From Photobacterium sp. SKA34 (GTDB lineage: Bacteria; Pseudomonadota; Gammaproteobacteria; Enterobacterales; Vibrionaceae), in NCBI RefSeq assembly GCF_000153325.1, contig NZ_CH724142.1, forward strand, positions 544,618 through 608,617: a stretch of DNA of 64,000 nucleotides, read 5' to 3'. This document shows, in pieces, positions 18,097 to 27,497 of this stretch. Position numbers and translations under genes: made by a program. The notes beneath the pieces are model-generated. The model did no database searches. It was not told the origin of the DNA and worked only from the letters and a program-made list of their open reading frames with translations. Numbering within the stretch: position 1 is the stretch's first letter; each line of letters starts with the position of its first letter.

Positions 18097-18795
18097 ATGT
18101 CTGAACAAAAGCGAAAGGCGCTAAAGAAAATAGCAAAATGCTTAGAGTTAGGTAACTCGGCTAACGTTAATGAAGCCGCGCAAGCTATTCGTATGGCCCA
18201 TCGCCTCATGCTCAAATATGGTCTTGAGAAAGACGATATTGAATTCATCAAAATGGGCAAAACAAAATCTCAGACCTTACTACCGAGTGATATTAGTGCG
18301 CAGATTTTAAAAATTATTCGTGGTATCAACCGTCGATTCGGCGTGGAATGTGTACTGACTAATTATAAAGGTTTAAAAAAAGCGGAATTCATTGGCATGG
18401 CAGAGCGTGCAATTTTCGCCGCTTTTGCTTTTGATGTTGTATATCGAGAAATGAACCAACAAACAGGTCAATTCAGAAATAGTTTTGCTGGTACTAGCAC
18501 TAGTACACAAGAAGTAACACGTCGTGTGAACTCTTTTTTAGCAGGCTGGCTTGAAGGGGCATTGGAAAAATTACCTGAGTTGACGACAGACGATGACCAT
18601 GATCAACGTATGGCCAACTATATTGATAAACAATTTGAAAACCTTGATCGTGAAACGTTTAAAAAGCAACTACAAGAAGCAATGAAAGCACTCACTGATG
18701 ATTATGAGAAAGGCATGAAAAAAGGCCGCTCTATTTCGGTCAGCCGCCCTGTTGGTGGTAAATCAGCACAAGAAGAATTAAAAAGACTTAACTGA
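18097..18795 (+). CDS. DUF2786 domain protein
   Basis: This 232-residue cytoplasmic protein has an N-terminal DUF2786 segment (residues 5-45), recognised by KKIAKCLELG and the stretch EAAQAIRMAHRLMLKYGL. A longer C-terminal domain follows that often accompanies it. The family occurs in many bacteria and phages and has no assigned function. The C-terminus is Lys/Gly-rich (KGMKKGRSISVSRP). It is a single gene ending at a terminator, between the stand-alone nqrB and gsk. Confidence 0.82.
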   Translation: MSEQKRKALKKIAKCLELGNSANVNEAAQAIRMAHRLMLKYGLEKDDIEFIKMGKTKSQTLLPSDISAQILKIIRGINRRFGVECVLTNYKGLKKAEFIGMAERAIFAAFAFDVVYREMNQQTGQFRNSFAGTSTSTQEVTRRVNSFLAGWLEGALEKLPELTTDDDHDQRMANYIDKQFENLDRETFKKQLQEAMKALTDDYEKGMKKGRSISVSRPVGGKSAQEELKRLN

Positions 18796-18812
18796 TTCTG
18801 TCGTTTTATCGT

Positions 18813-18840
18813 AAAAAAGCTGCTAGTGCGGCTTTTTTTA
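18813..18840 (+). terminator. Terminator after the DUF2786 gene
   Basis: AAAAAGCTGC pairs with GCGGCTTTTT (one G-U pair) around TAGT and runs into T, 18 bases after the stop codon. The rest of 18841-19092 is AT-rich with no supported frame and should carry the gsk promoter. Confidence 0.85.
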
Positions 18841-19092
18841 TAACTTTCTAATTTTTAAATTACCATAATAGCTAATATAACTGCTATTTCATGCCTATCA
18901 AAAACTAACGCACAACACTGATAAATAGCTTAAAAGCATAGTTCTTAGCCTCTTTTCATGTAACTTTATTTGACTCGTTTAAAAAAACAGCAAAAGAACA
19001 ACTATCAACACGATATTTCAAAGAAATGAGATTCCAGTCGCATTTTCATGTTAGAATAAATCAAAATCCCTTAATTCCATAGCCATCAAGAC

Positions 19093-20397
19093 ATGAAATT
19101 TCCTGGTCAACGTAAGTCAAAGCATTACTTTCCTGTCAATGCCCGCGATCCATTAGTTGTTCAAATTCAACAAGACAATCCATTAGCAAAATCACATCTA
19201 ATTGGTGTTGGTCAAACCATAGTTGATATTGAAGCTCGCGTTGACGATGACTTCTTAGCCAGACATGCTCTCACTAAGGGACAATCTGTCGTTCTTGATG
19301 TAGATAAAGCTGAATTGCTTTATAAAGAATTAAAAGATCGTAAGCTTATTAGCCACGAATATCCTGGCGATACTATTGGTAATACATTGCACAACTACTC
19401 TGTATTAGCTGATGATAAATCAATCTTACTTGGTGTAATGAGCCAAGATCTAAAAATCGGTTCATACGCATACCGCTATTTATGTAACACTTCTAGTCGT
19501 ATGGATTTAGATTACCTACAGCCAGTAAATGGTCCTATCGGTCGTTGCTACACGCTTATCAGTGAAGATGGTGAACGTACTTTCGCGATTAACGAAGGTC
19601 AAATGAACCAACTTCGTCCAGAAAGTATTCCTGAATCTGCATTTGAGAAAGCCTCTGCATTGGTGCTATCAACTTACCTTGTTCGTGGTAAGCCAACAGA
19701 CCCAATGAAAGACGCTGCGCTTAAAGCTATCGAATACGCGAAAAAATACAATGTGCCAGTAGTACTGACTATGGGCACTAAATACGTTATCGAAGATAAG
19801 CGCGAATGGTGGATTGAGTTTCTAAAAGAGCACGTAACCTGTGTTGCGATGAACGAAGAAGAAGCTGAAGCATTAACCGGTGAAACAGATCCACTGACAG
19901 CTGCTGATAAAGCACTTGATTGGGTTGATATGGTTCTGTGTACTGCAGGTCCTGTTGGTTTATACATGGCGGGTTACACCGAAGATTCATTGAAGCGTGA
20001 ATCATCACTGCCACTTCTTCCAGGTAAGATCCCAGAATTCAATAAATACGAATTCAGCCGTCCAATGGCGAAAAGCGAGTGTGAAAAACCTATTCGAGTT
20101 TACTCTCACATCGCCCCTTACCTTGGTGGACCCGTTGAGATAAAAAACACAAACGGTGCAGGTGATGCTGCGCTTTCTGCACTTCTACACGATATGTCTG
20201 CCAACCGTTTTCACAAGGTTAATGTACCTAATTCTGAGAAACACACAGCGAACTTCTTGTCGTACTCGTCTTTCTCTCAGATTTGCCAATACTCTAACCG
20301 TGTTAGCTATGAAGTATTGATCCAACACGCACCTCGCCTATCTCATGGCCTACCAGAGCGTGAAGACTGTTTGGAAGAAGCATACTGGGAACGTTAA
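19093..20397 (+). CDS. gsk: Inosine-guanosine kinase
   Basis: Gsk phosphorylates inosine and guanosine to IMP and GMP in purine salvage. The 434-residue length equals that of E. coli Gsk. It belongs to the PfkB/ribokinase superfamily: the anion-hole and catalytic-base motif NTNGAGDAALSALLHD is at about residues 353-368, and GDTIGNTLHNYSVL near residue 95 fits the substrate-binding start of the fold. The N-terminal MKFPGQRKSKHYFPV is characteristic of this branch. It is a single-gene unit ending at a strong terminator and convergent with a thioesterase gene. Confidence 0.95.
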   Translation: MKFPGQRKSKHYFPVNARDPLVVQIQQDNPLAKSHLIGVGQTIVDIEARVDDDFLARHALTKGQSVVLDVDKAELLYKELKDRKLISHEYPGDTIGNTLHNYSVLADDKSILLGVMSQDLKIGSYAYRYLCNTSSRMDLDYLQPVNGPIGRCYTLISEDGERTFAINEGQMNQLRPESIPESAFEKASALVLSTYLVRGKPTDPMKDAALKAIEYAKKYNVPVVLTMGTKYVIEDKREWWIEFLKEHVTCVAMNEEEAEALTGETDPLTAADKALDWVDMVLCTAGPVGLYMAGYTEDSLKRESSLPLLPGKIPEFNKYEFSRPMAKSECEKPIRVYSHIAPYLGGPVEIKNTNGAGDAALSALLHDMSANRFHKVNVPNSEKHTANFLSYSSFSQICQYSNRVSYEVLIQHAPRLSHGLPEREDCLEEAYWER

Positions 20398-20416
20398 TTT
20401 CAGTTTGTAGCATTAT

Positions 20417-20446
20417 AAAAAAGGAGCTGATTAGCTCCTTTTTTAT
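20417..20446. terminator. Bidirectional terminator between gsk and the thioesterase gene
   Basis: AAAAAAGGAGCT pairs with AGCTCCTTTTTT around GATT, 20 bases after gsk and 15 bases from the convergent stop codon. Confidence 0.92.
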
Positions 20447-20460
20447 ATCTTTCATATGGG

Positions 20461-20892
20461 TTAAACACCGTAACCATTTACATCAGCAAGTTGCTGTTTA
20501 CTACGAACGAAAACACCATTACCTCGTCCTATTTCTCTGTTTTCTGCATCATAAACCACTGCTTCAACAATAAATTGAGATTTATTTTTGTTCACCACCT
20601 TCCCCACTGACCGCATAGCCCCTTCTGAAATTGGTCGGGTTAAATAAGTCGTAAATGAGGTTGTTAATACAAATACTTCACTTTCTAGTGAGCTTGCAGC
20701 AAAGAAAGCTGCATCATCAAGCATTTTAAAATACACCGAGCCGTGAACAGCCCCCGCAGAATGATGTAATGATGAATTGGCATTAATTTCAATCTCCGCC
20801 ACCCCCTCACTAACGGTCATTATTGGTGAATAAAACTGATTGATAGGTGCAGCAGCGTACATATTTTCAAGTTTTCTATAATGGACATCCAT
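20461..20892 (-). CDS. PaaI-family hotdog thioesterase
   Basis: This 143-residue protein has the hotdog thioesterase core: HHSAGAVHGSVYFKMLDDAAFFA at about residues 42-64 contains the conserved HG-x-x-x-x-x-x-D pattern, in which the Asp near residue 60 is the usual catalytic residue. Later strands (TTSFTTYLTRPI, VEAVVYDAENREIGRGNGVFV) complete the fold. It probably hydrolyses an acyl-CoA, but the substrate cannot be told from sequence. It stands alone between gsk and hrpA, with hrpA on the same strand upstream behind its own terminator. Confidence 0.85.
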   Translation of the reverse strand: MDVHYRKLENMYAAAPINQFYSPIMTVSEGVAEIEINANSSLHHSAGAVHGSVYFKMLDDAAFFAASSLESEVFVLTTSFTTYLTRPISEGAMRSVGKVVNKNKSQFIVEAVVYDAENREIGRGNGVFVRSKQQLADVNGYGV

Positions 20893-20990
20893 GTTGAGAC
20901 AACGCTCCTTTTGCTAAGATTTAAGGCTTATTTTTCTTATTTATGTTTATCAGTATATTCAATCAATGCTTTTACTGATGTGATGAATAT

Positions 20991-21024
20991 AAAAAAGCCG
21001 ATAATGCGTCAACACTATCGGCTT
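20991..21024 (-). terminator. Terminator of hrpA
   Basis: On the minus strand AAAGCCGATA pairs with TATCGGCTTT around a twelve-base loop and is followed by more T. It begins 25 bases after the hrpA stop codon. Confidence 0.88.
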
Positions 21025-21048
21025 TCATCTCTTTTCAATGAGCGTTAA

Positions 21049-24000
21049 TTAGCACTCATTAATCGCATTACGTACACGTTTATCAGATACAGGGTATGGC
21101 GTACCCAACTGCTGAGCAAAGTAGCTAACACGAAGCTCTTCAATCATCCAGCGGATCTCTTTTACCTTATATGGAACTGGCTGCCCTTTCGGGATCTTGT
21201 TCAGTAGCTCTTTGTATTCGTTAACTACTGACTCAATCTTCAAAATATGTACACGATCTTTGTTTGGATCGATTGGCAGTTTTTCCATTCGACGCTCAAT
21301 GGCACGCATGTAACGCAAAATATCAGGTAGACGCTTCCAGCCACACTCTGTTGCAAAACCCTTGAAGATCAAGCTTTCAATTTGTGCTTTGATATCAGAC
21401 ATCGCAAATGCCATGTTTAAATCAATACGGCCTTTCAAACGCTTACTGATGTTAAATGCTGTGGTTAAGATTGCTTCTACTTGTTTAGCAATATCAACAA
21501 CGGTGTCACCAAGTTCAGCACGAACAAACTCTTTCAATGCTTCAAATGATTCTGGCTGCCATGCTAATCCGCCTTTCTCTTCTATCAGCTTATCAACACC
21601 ACAAGCAATACAATCATCAATCAGATCAAGTACACGACCATATGGGTTAAAGTACAAACCTAACTTTGATTTATTTGGCAAGTTAGAATGAAGATACTTA
21701 ATTGGCGATGGTACGTTCAAAAGAATCAAACGACGTTGACCCGCCTGCATCGCATTGTTTTGCTGCTCTTCAGTTTCAAACAATTTGATACCAACAGAAT
21801 CTTTGTTATCCACCAGCGCAGGGTAAGCTTTTACTTCAAAACCCCCACGTTTCTGTTGGTAACGTTCAGGTAGCTCACCAAAACTCCAGGTTTTCAAACC
21901 ATCTTGCTCGATATCATCATCAGCAACTTGCGATAACGTCTCTTGAACCTTCTCTTTTAAGTTGTCTTTCAGGCCATAGATATCTTTGCTTTCACGTAAC
22001 TTACGATTGCGGTGATCAACAGCACGGTATGTGATTTTCAAGTGATCAGAGATCTGATCTAAGTTCCAATCTTCACGCACAATTGTCACGCCACTCATAC
22101 GCTTTAATTCTTTTTCAAGCGAATCTAGCAATGGCGCTTCCATTGGCTTAACGCGCGCTAAGAAAGCATCGGCATAGTTTGGCGCAGGCACAAAGTTACG
22201 GCGTAACGGCTTTGGTAATGATTTGATCAACGCAACAACCAACTCATGACGCAAACCTGGGATCTGCCAATCAAAACCATCAGGCTGAATTTGGTTCAAA
22301 ATAGCCAATGGTACATGTACGGTCACACCATCGTTATCTTCGCCCGGTTCAAACTGGTAGCTTAGTTTTAGCTTCAAGTTACCTTGATGCCAGAAGTTAG
22401 GGTAATCTAAATCAGTGACATGACTTGCATCACCACGGAATAGCATCTCACGCTCAAAGTTTAATAACTCAGGATCTTCTTTCGAAGCTTTTTTCCACCA
22501 TGAGTCAAAGTGACGACCTGATGTTACTTTTAAATCAATACGCTGATCGTAAAAGTTAAACAGCTCGTCATCATCGATCAAAATGTCACGACGACGTGAT
22601 TTATGTTCAAGCTCTTCAACTTCGCGTAATAACTTACGGTTTTGTTGATAGAACTTATGACGCGTATCCCAATCCCCTTCAACTAAAGCTGAGCGAATAA
22701 AGATTTCACGTGATAACGTTGGGTCAATATTACCGTAGTTCACTTTACGTTTGGCGACTACAGGAATGCCATACAATGTGACTCTTTCAAACGCATGAAC
22801 AGCAGCAGACTTCTTCTCCCAATGCGGTTCGCTATAACTACGTTTAATCAAATGACCCGCTAATGGCTCAACCCACTCAGGCTGAATTTTTGCGCCAATT
22901 CGCCCCCATAAACGTGACGTTTCAACCAACTCTGCAACCATCACCCACTTTGGCTGTTTCTTAAAAATGCCAGAGCCCGGGAAGATATTAAAGCGGGCGT
23001 TACGTGCGCCTTGGTATTCATTTTTCTCTTGGTCTTTCATACCAATATGAGAAAGCAAACCACTTAATAGCGAAATATGAATACTGTCATAACTTGCTTC
23101 GTTGCCATTCATTTTCAACTCAAGCTCTTTAATCACTTGGTTGACTTGGAAATAGATATCTTGCCACTCACGAATGCGTAAATAGTTTAAGTATTCTTTC
23201 TTACATAAACGGCGGAATTGATTACTAGAAAGCTCTTTTTGTTGCTCTTGGACGTAATTCCATAAATTAACGAACGCAACAAAATCAGAATCTTTGTCGT
23301 TAAATCGGCGATGTTTCTCATCAGACTGTTGTTGTTTATCTGATGGGCGCTCACGTGGATCTTGAATAGACAGTGCCGATGCAATGATCATTACTTCACG
23401 TAATGCACCTAATTTAGGCGCTTCAAGTACCATACGAGCTAAACGCGGATCAATAGGAAGACGCGCTAATTGTCGACCCATTGGGGATAAACGTTTACGC
23501 GGATCTGTCGCTTTAGAGTTAATCGCACCTAACTCTTCTAATAATCGAATACCGTCTTGAATATTGCGATTATCTGGTGCTTCAACAAATGGGAAAGCTT
23601 GGATATCACCCAAACCAATCGCGGTCATTTGAAGAATAACTGACGCTAAGTTAGTACGTAGAATTTCCGGATCGGTAAATTCTGGGCGAGATAAAAAATC
23701 TTCCTCAGAATATAGACGAATACAGATACCTTCTTGAACACGACCACAACGACCCATACGCTGATTGGCACTGGCTTGTGAGATGGCTTCAATCGGGAGA
23801 CGCTGTACTTTAGTACGGTAACTATAGCGACTAATTCGTGCCGTACCCGGATCAATAACGTATTTAATACCCGGAACAGTTAGTGAGGTTTCCGCTACGT
23901 TTGTTGAAAGTACAATGCGACGACCAGAGTGCGATTGGAATACTCTGTTTTGCTCACCCGCCGATAGACGTGCGTACAAAGGTAGAATTTCTGTATGGCG

Positions 24001-24963
24001 TAATTTACGCTTTTCTAACGCATCTGCAGTATCACGAATTTCACGCTCACCGTTTAAGAAGATCAGGATATCACCCTCACCTTCATCACATAGCTCATCG
24101 ACCGCATCAAAAATTGCATCTAACTGATCGCGATCGGTGTCATCACCGTCTTCAACCACAGGGCGGTAACGAACTTCTACTGGGTACGTACGACCTGAAA
24201 CTTCAATAATCGGTGCATTATTAAAGTGCTTAGAGAAACGCTCAGGATCAATGGTTGCTGAAGTAATTATGACTTTTAAATCTGGGCGTTTTGGTAGTAA
24301 TTCACGCAGGTAACCCATGATGAAATCAATATTTAAGCTACGTTCGTGCGCTTCATCGATAATGATAGTGTCATATTGACTTAAGAAACGATCGTGTTGA
24401 ATTTCAGCCAGTAAAATACCGTCTGTCATTAACTTTACGTGGCTATGCTCAGAGACCTGATCGTTAAATCGGACTTTATAACCTACGTGAGAGCCCATTT
24501 CACATTCCATTTCTTCTGCTATACGAGAAGCAACAGAGCGTGCAGCCAGACGTCGAGGCTGAGTATGACCTATCATGCCGTAGGTACCACGACCGATTTC
24601 TAAACAGATTTTAGGTAGCTGAGTAGTTTTACCTGAACCCGTTTCACCCGCCACAATAACCACTTGGTTATTTAAGATCGCTTCAGCGATATCATCTTTC
24701 TTCTGGCTTACGGGTAGCTGTGCTGGGTAAATGATTTTTGGACGCTGAGTACGGCGACGTTCTACCGTTTGCATTGATTTCGCAATCTCTAATGCAATTT
24801 CGTCAAATACAGCGTGCTTCGATTTTTCATTTTTAATTCTTGATGCGCCTTGTACACGTTTGTGTAGACGAAAACGATCGCGCATCATGCAATCTTTAAT
24901 CGCAGACTTTAATGTTTTTTCGTTATTCAACACATCTGCTTGAGTTTGATTCGACTGACTCAA
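21049..24963 (-). CDS. hrpA: ATP-dependent RNA helicase HrpA
   Basis: This 1304-residue DEAH-box helicase matches the length of E. coli HrpA (1300). The helicase core is in the first half: Walker A GETGSGKTTQ near residue 107, motif II DEAHERS, motif III SAT, and motif VI with QRMGRCGRV. The HA2/OB region follows, and the long C-terminal half carries the HrpA-specific DUF3418-type region ending in EELRVSYFAQQLGT. HrpA is known to act on collided ribosomes in E. coli. The gene is a single unit with its own terminator. The start is supported by conserved length; an arginine/lysine-rich segment precedes the core. Confidence 0.96.
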   Translation of the reverse strand: MSQSNQTQADVLNNEKTLKSAIKDCMMRDRFRLHKRVQGASRIKNEKSKHAVFDEIALEIAKSMQTVERRRTQRPKIIYPAQLPVSQKKDDIAEAILNNQVVIVAGETGSGKTTQLPKICLEIGRGTYGMIGHTQPRRLAARSVASRIAEEMECEMGSHVGYKVRFNDQVSEHSHVKLMTDGILLAEIQHDRFLSQYDTIIIDEAHERSLNIDFIMGYLRELLPKRPDLKVIITSATIDPERFSKHFNNAPIIEVSGRTYPVEVRYRPVVEDGDDTDRDQLDAIFDAVDELCDEGEGDILIFLNGEREIRDTADALEKRKLRHTEILPLYARLSAGEQNRVFQSHSGRRIVLSTNVAETSLTVPGIKYVIDPGTARISRYSYRTKVQRLPIEAISQASANQRMGRCGRVQEGICIRLYSEEDFLSRPEFTDPEILRTNLASVILQMTAIGLGDIQAFPFVEAPDNRNIQDGIRLLEELGAINSKATDPRKRLSPMGRQLARLPIDPRLARMVLEAPKLGALREVMIIASALSIQDPRERPSDKQQQSDEKHRRFNDKDSDFVAFVNLWNYVQEQQKELSSNQFRRLCKKEYLNYLRIREWQDIYFQVNQVIKELELKMNGNEASYDSIHISLLSGLLSHIGMKDQEKNEYQGARNARFNIFPGSGIFKKQPKWVMVAELVETSRLWGRIGAKIQPEWVEPLAGHLIKRSYSEPHWEKKSAAVHAFERVTLYGIPVVAKRKVNYGNIDPTLSREIFIRSALVEGDWDTRHKFYQQNRKLLREVEELEHKSRRRDILIDDDELFNFYDQRIDLKVTSGRHFDSWWKKASKEDPELLNFEREMLFRGDASHVTDLDYPNFWHQGNLKLKLSYQFEPGEDNDGVTVHVPLAILNQIQPDGFDWQIPGLRHELVVALIKSLPKPLRRNFVPAPNYADAFLARVKPMEAPLLDSLEKELKRMSGVTIVREDWNLDQISDHLKITYRAVDHRNRKLRESKDIYGLKDNLKEKVQETLSQVADDDIEQDGLKTWSFGELPERYQQKRGGFEVKAYPALVDNKDSVGIKLFETEEQQNNAMQAGQRRLILLNVPSPIKYLHSNLPNKSKLGLYFNPYGRVLDLIDDCIACGVDKLIEEKGGLAWQPESFEALKEFVRAELGDTVVDIAKQVEAILTTAFNISKRLKGRIDLNMAFAMSDIKAQIESLIFKGFATECGWKRLPDILRYMRAIERRMEKLPIDPNKDRVHILKIESVVNEYKELLNKIPKGQPVPYKVKEIRWMIEELRVSYFAQQLGTPYPVSDKRVRNAINEC

Positions 24964-25143
24964 AGTAATTCCTGTCTTTCAATGACTAATGGATACCGAG
25001 AACATCATGATGAAAACTCGCTCAGTATCACTTGGCGATTCGAAATTTTTGTTAATTCTATCACAGTTAAAGCGGTGTGAGAGCAGGTTAAAAGACAATT
25101 ACTGGGGTGTAATGATGGGATATTGTGCATGAGGCGTAATTAA

Positions 25144-25175
25144 TAAAAAAAGAAAGCCGACTCTTAAAGTCGGCT
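25144..25175 (-). terminator. Terminator of the phosphoesterase gene
   Basis: On the minus strand AGCCGACT pairs with AGTCGGCT around a five-base loop and is followed by TTCTTTTTTT, just after the stop codon at 25181. Confidence 0.88.
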
Positions 25176-25180
25176 ATTGA

Positions 25181-27235
25181 TTACGCTTTAATTCTAAGCG
25201 GATTCTCGTTAGATAAATCGAGTACTTCCCCTCGCGACGGGAAAACCCTGAAGTGTGTTGTTGGTTCTGTAATTCTGAACATGTGGAAAATTCTGGCCAA
25301 CGCAGCCAAACGTAATTTTAAGTTTGATAAATTATCTTTGTTATTATCAAACTCTTCATGAGAGCCGGCTTCAGGATCTGCCTCTATATAGTCTTGAGAA
25401 TAATCATGATTTTCGAGATTATTGTCGATATCACAACGACCAAAAAGCTCTGCAACAACACTGTAGCCCACAACCTTATCTAAACCAATGTCTTGTAATG
25501 CAAGCTCATCACCGTTTCGAATATGTAGCATTGCATTACAGTAATCTGTAAATATAGCCTGATTTAATTGCTGACGGCTGAAGTTCATATTGATTAAGTG
25601 CTGATTAACATCTTCAATTGCGTTATTAACACTCACTTGTTCTAAGCCCGCTTCAACCAATAAATCAATAACCTTAGTATCATCGGTATCTGGGGTGATG
25701 TTGTCTACAAGCGTTGAAAGTTCCGTTCCTGATAAATCGTCATCAATCAAGCTTAAAACCATTAGCCAATAGAGTGGAAATTTTGATTGGTAAAGATGGC
25801 GCATATCCCAGCCCCAATCATCAGACTTATTATTAACAGTCAAGCAAATCAGGTGTTGATACATTAACTCTCGGTAAGAAGACACCTCAAGCATCGATTT
25901 CCAATGCGTGTCTAAACCTTTAGCTGTTCGCCAGTCTATTTCATTTTCATAATGATTAAATAAAGAATCAAATTCAGGCACATCTTCAATGACTTTGGTT
26001 TCTATCTCGAAGTCGTCGGGACCATAACAGGTGATTTTTTTATACGCTGGAATATAAGCGGCTAATGACGGTGCTTGAACATTAACTAAGGTTTGTCCAT
26101 TGCGACCAACATATTTAGCGGTATCGTTAATATGAATATGGCCGGCAAAATGCAGTTTTAAACCGCAATCAATGAGTTCTTCAGTAGTTTCTGATGTTGG
26201 GACTCGCTTGTGGTTATACGATGAGTCAGCGAACAAATAATAAAAATCGTCAGCACTATAGTTTAAATATTCGATGGCTGGGTAATGCGAAAAAACTAAT
26301 AACGTTTTTCCTTGTTCATCCGCTCGCTTAATAACATCTTTTAACCAAGCTAATACCTGCGGTTTCTGAACTTTGCCATCTTCATACCCTTTTGCATCAT
26401 GATCCCATTGACTTCCCAGCGGATCCAAAGGTACATGAGTGTTCATGTCAACGGAGCAAATCCAAAAGCCTTCTATTGGTTCGACAAGGTAACTAGAATC
26501 AGGACATTCAACTATATAGGTTCCATCAGCAGATGTTGCTTGATATACGCGATCTTCAAGTTTGTCCGATTTCCATGGCGTTTCATAGTAGTGATAATGC
26601 GGCTGCGATTGAAAACCAAATCGACCTAACTTTTCCATTAATGGCATGAAACCTAGAGATTGCATTTTCGGGCTATAGAGTACACCGTCTACTTCATCAC
26701 TAGGAATAAAGTTTTCGACATCGCCTTGATTGCTGGTTACTTTTATACCAGCACCATCTGAGCGTAAGAAGGTCTTATCACAGTCTTCGCCATAGGGTGT
26801 TGTTGGATCGTGATTGCCATGGGTTAAGAAGAACTCTAATCCATATTCGTCACTGTATTGATCAAGCACTCTTTTCAAGCCATCAACATGCGCTTCTTGT
26901 CCATCATCAGAAAAATCGCCAACAAGAATAACGAACTTAATGCCCTCAGCTACAATGTCATCTAATGTCGCTTTGAAGACAAAGTAGTTTTCATTAAACA
27001 TACGGGTAGAACCAACAGAGTCTTGCATCGTTCTGATACAAACTTCGTTGTCGTTAAAACCAAAATCTCCATGAATATCATGAAAATGGACATCACCAAG
27101 TAAAGCAATTCTATGTGTTTGATCACTCTGGTTATTATTACTTTGCATTTTACAACCAGGTAATACCGTTGCTGATGTTGCAGCGACACTTGCTGAACTT
27201 AATAAAAACTGACGTCTTGATAATTGGTAACTCAT
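25181..27235 (-). CDS. TAT-exported lipoprotein metallophosphoesterase
   Basis: This enzyme of about 684 residues has a twin-arginine signal (LSRRQFLLSS) that ends in a lipobox (VLPGC), so it should be folded, exported by Tat and lipid-anchored. The calcineurin-like phosphoesterase metal motifs are all there: GDVHFHD, GDFSDDG, GNHDP, SHYP and GHIHIND. The catalytic domain spans about residues 45-400. The last 280 residues are helical and acidic with no recognised domain, much larger than in typical family members. The substrate is unknown. I chose the ATG at 27235; a start five codons earlier is possible. It is a single gene. Confidence 0.87.
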   Translation of the reverse strand: MSYQLSRRQFLLSSASVAATSATVLPGCKMQSNNNQSDQTHRIALLGDVHFHDIHGDFGFNDNEVCIRTMQDSVGSTRMFNENYFVFKATLDDIVAEGIKFVILVGDFSDDGQEAHVDGLKRVLDQYSDEYGLEFFLTHGNHDPTTPYGEDCDKTFLRSDGAGIKVTSNQGDVENFIPSDEVDGVLYSPKMQSLGFMPLMEKLGRFGFQSQPHYHYYETPWKSDKLEDRVYQATSADGTYIVECPDSSYLVEPIEGFWICSVDMNTHVPLDPLGSQWDHDAKGYEDGKVQKPQVLAWLKDVIKRADEQGKTLLVFSHYPAIEYLNYSADDFYYLFADSSYNHKRVPTSETTEELIDCGLKLHFAGHIHINDTAKYVGRNGQTLVNVQAPSLAAYIPAYKKITCYGPDDFEIETKVIEDVPEFDSLFNHYENEIDWRTAKGLDTHWKSMLEVSSYRELMYQHLICLTVNNKSDDWGWDMRHLYQSKFPLYWLMVLSLIDDDLSGTELSTLVDNITPDTDDTKVIDLLVEAGLEQVSVNNAIEDVNQHLINMNFSRQQLNQAIFTDYCNAMLHIRNGDELALQDIGLDKVVGYSVVAELFGRCDIDNNLENHDYSQDYIEADPEAGSHEEFDNNKDNLSNLKLRLAALARIFHMFRITEPTTHFRVFPSRGEVLDLSNENPLRIKA

Positions 27236-27423
27236 ATACAACCTTGGCAAATACCCTAAAAAGTTGGTGGATATTAAGAAGCTGTTATTTCATTTCTATT
27301 ATCTAAAAATGACAGATTTATTAAACACTTACGCGTGGCAATATTCTGCTTGCGAATTTTACTTGCGTAATAAGCAATAAATCACGTTGAATATTGATAT
27401 TCTTAGACGAGTTAATTACAAAT

Positions 27424-27458
27424 AAAAAAAGCTAAACAATCACTGTCTAACTCTTTTT
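27424..27458 (-). terminator. Probable terminator of the MATE gene
   Basis: On the minus strand GTTAGACA can pair with TGTTTAGC using G-U pairs, around a short loop, and is followed by a run of T. It lies about 40 bases past the stop codon. Confidence 0.45.
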
Positions 27459-27497
27459 ATGCAGACTTTAATCAGCCGTTATGTATTGTCTTATTTT

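Noticed and set aside
23883..24209. Overlapping plus-strand frames of about 70-108 codons inside hrpA
   Set aside because: They lie wholly inside the conserved helicase core of hrpA and have no ribosome sites.
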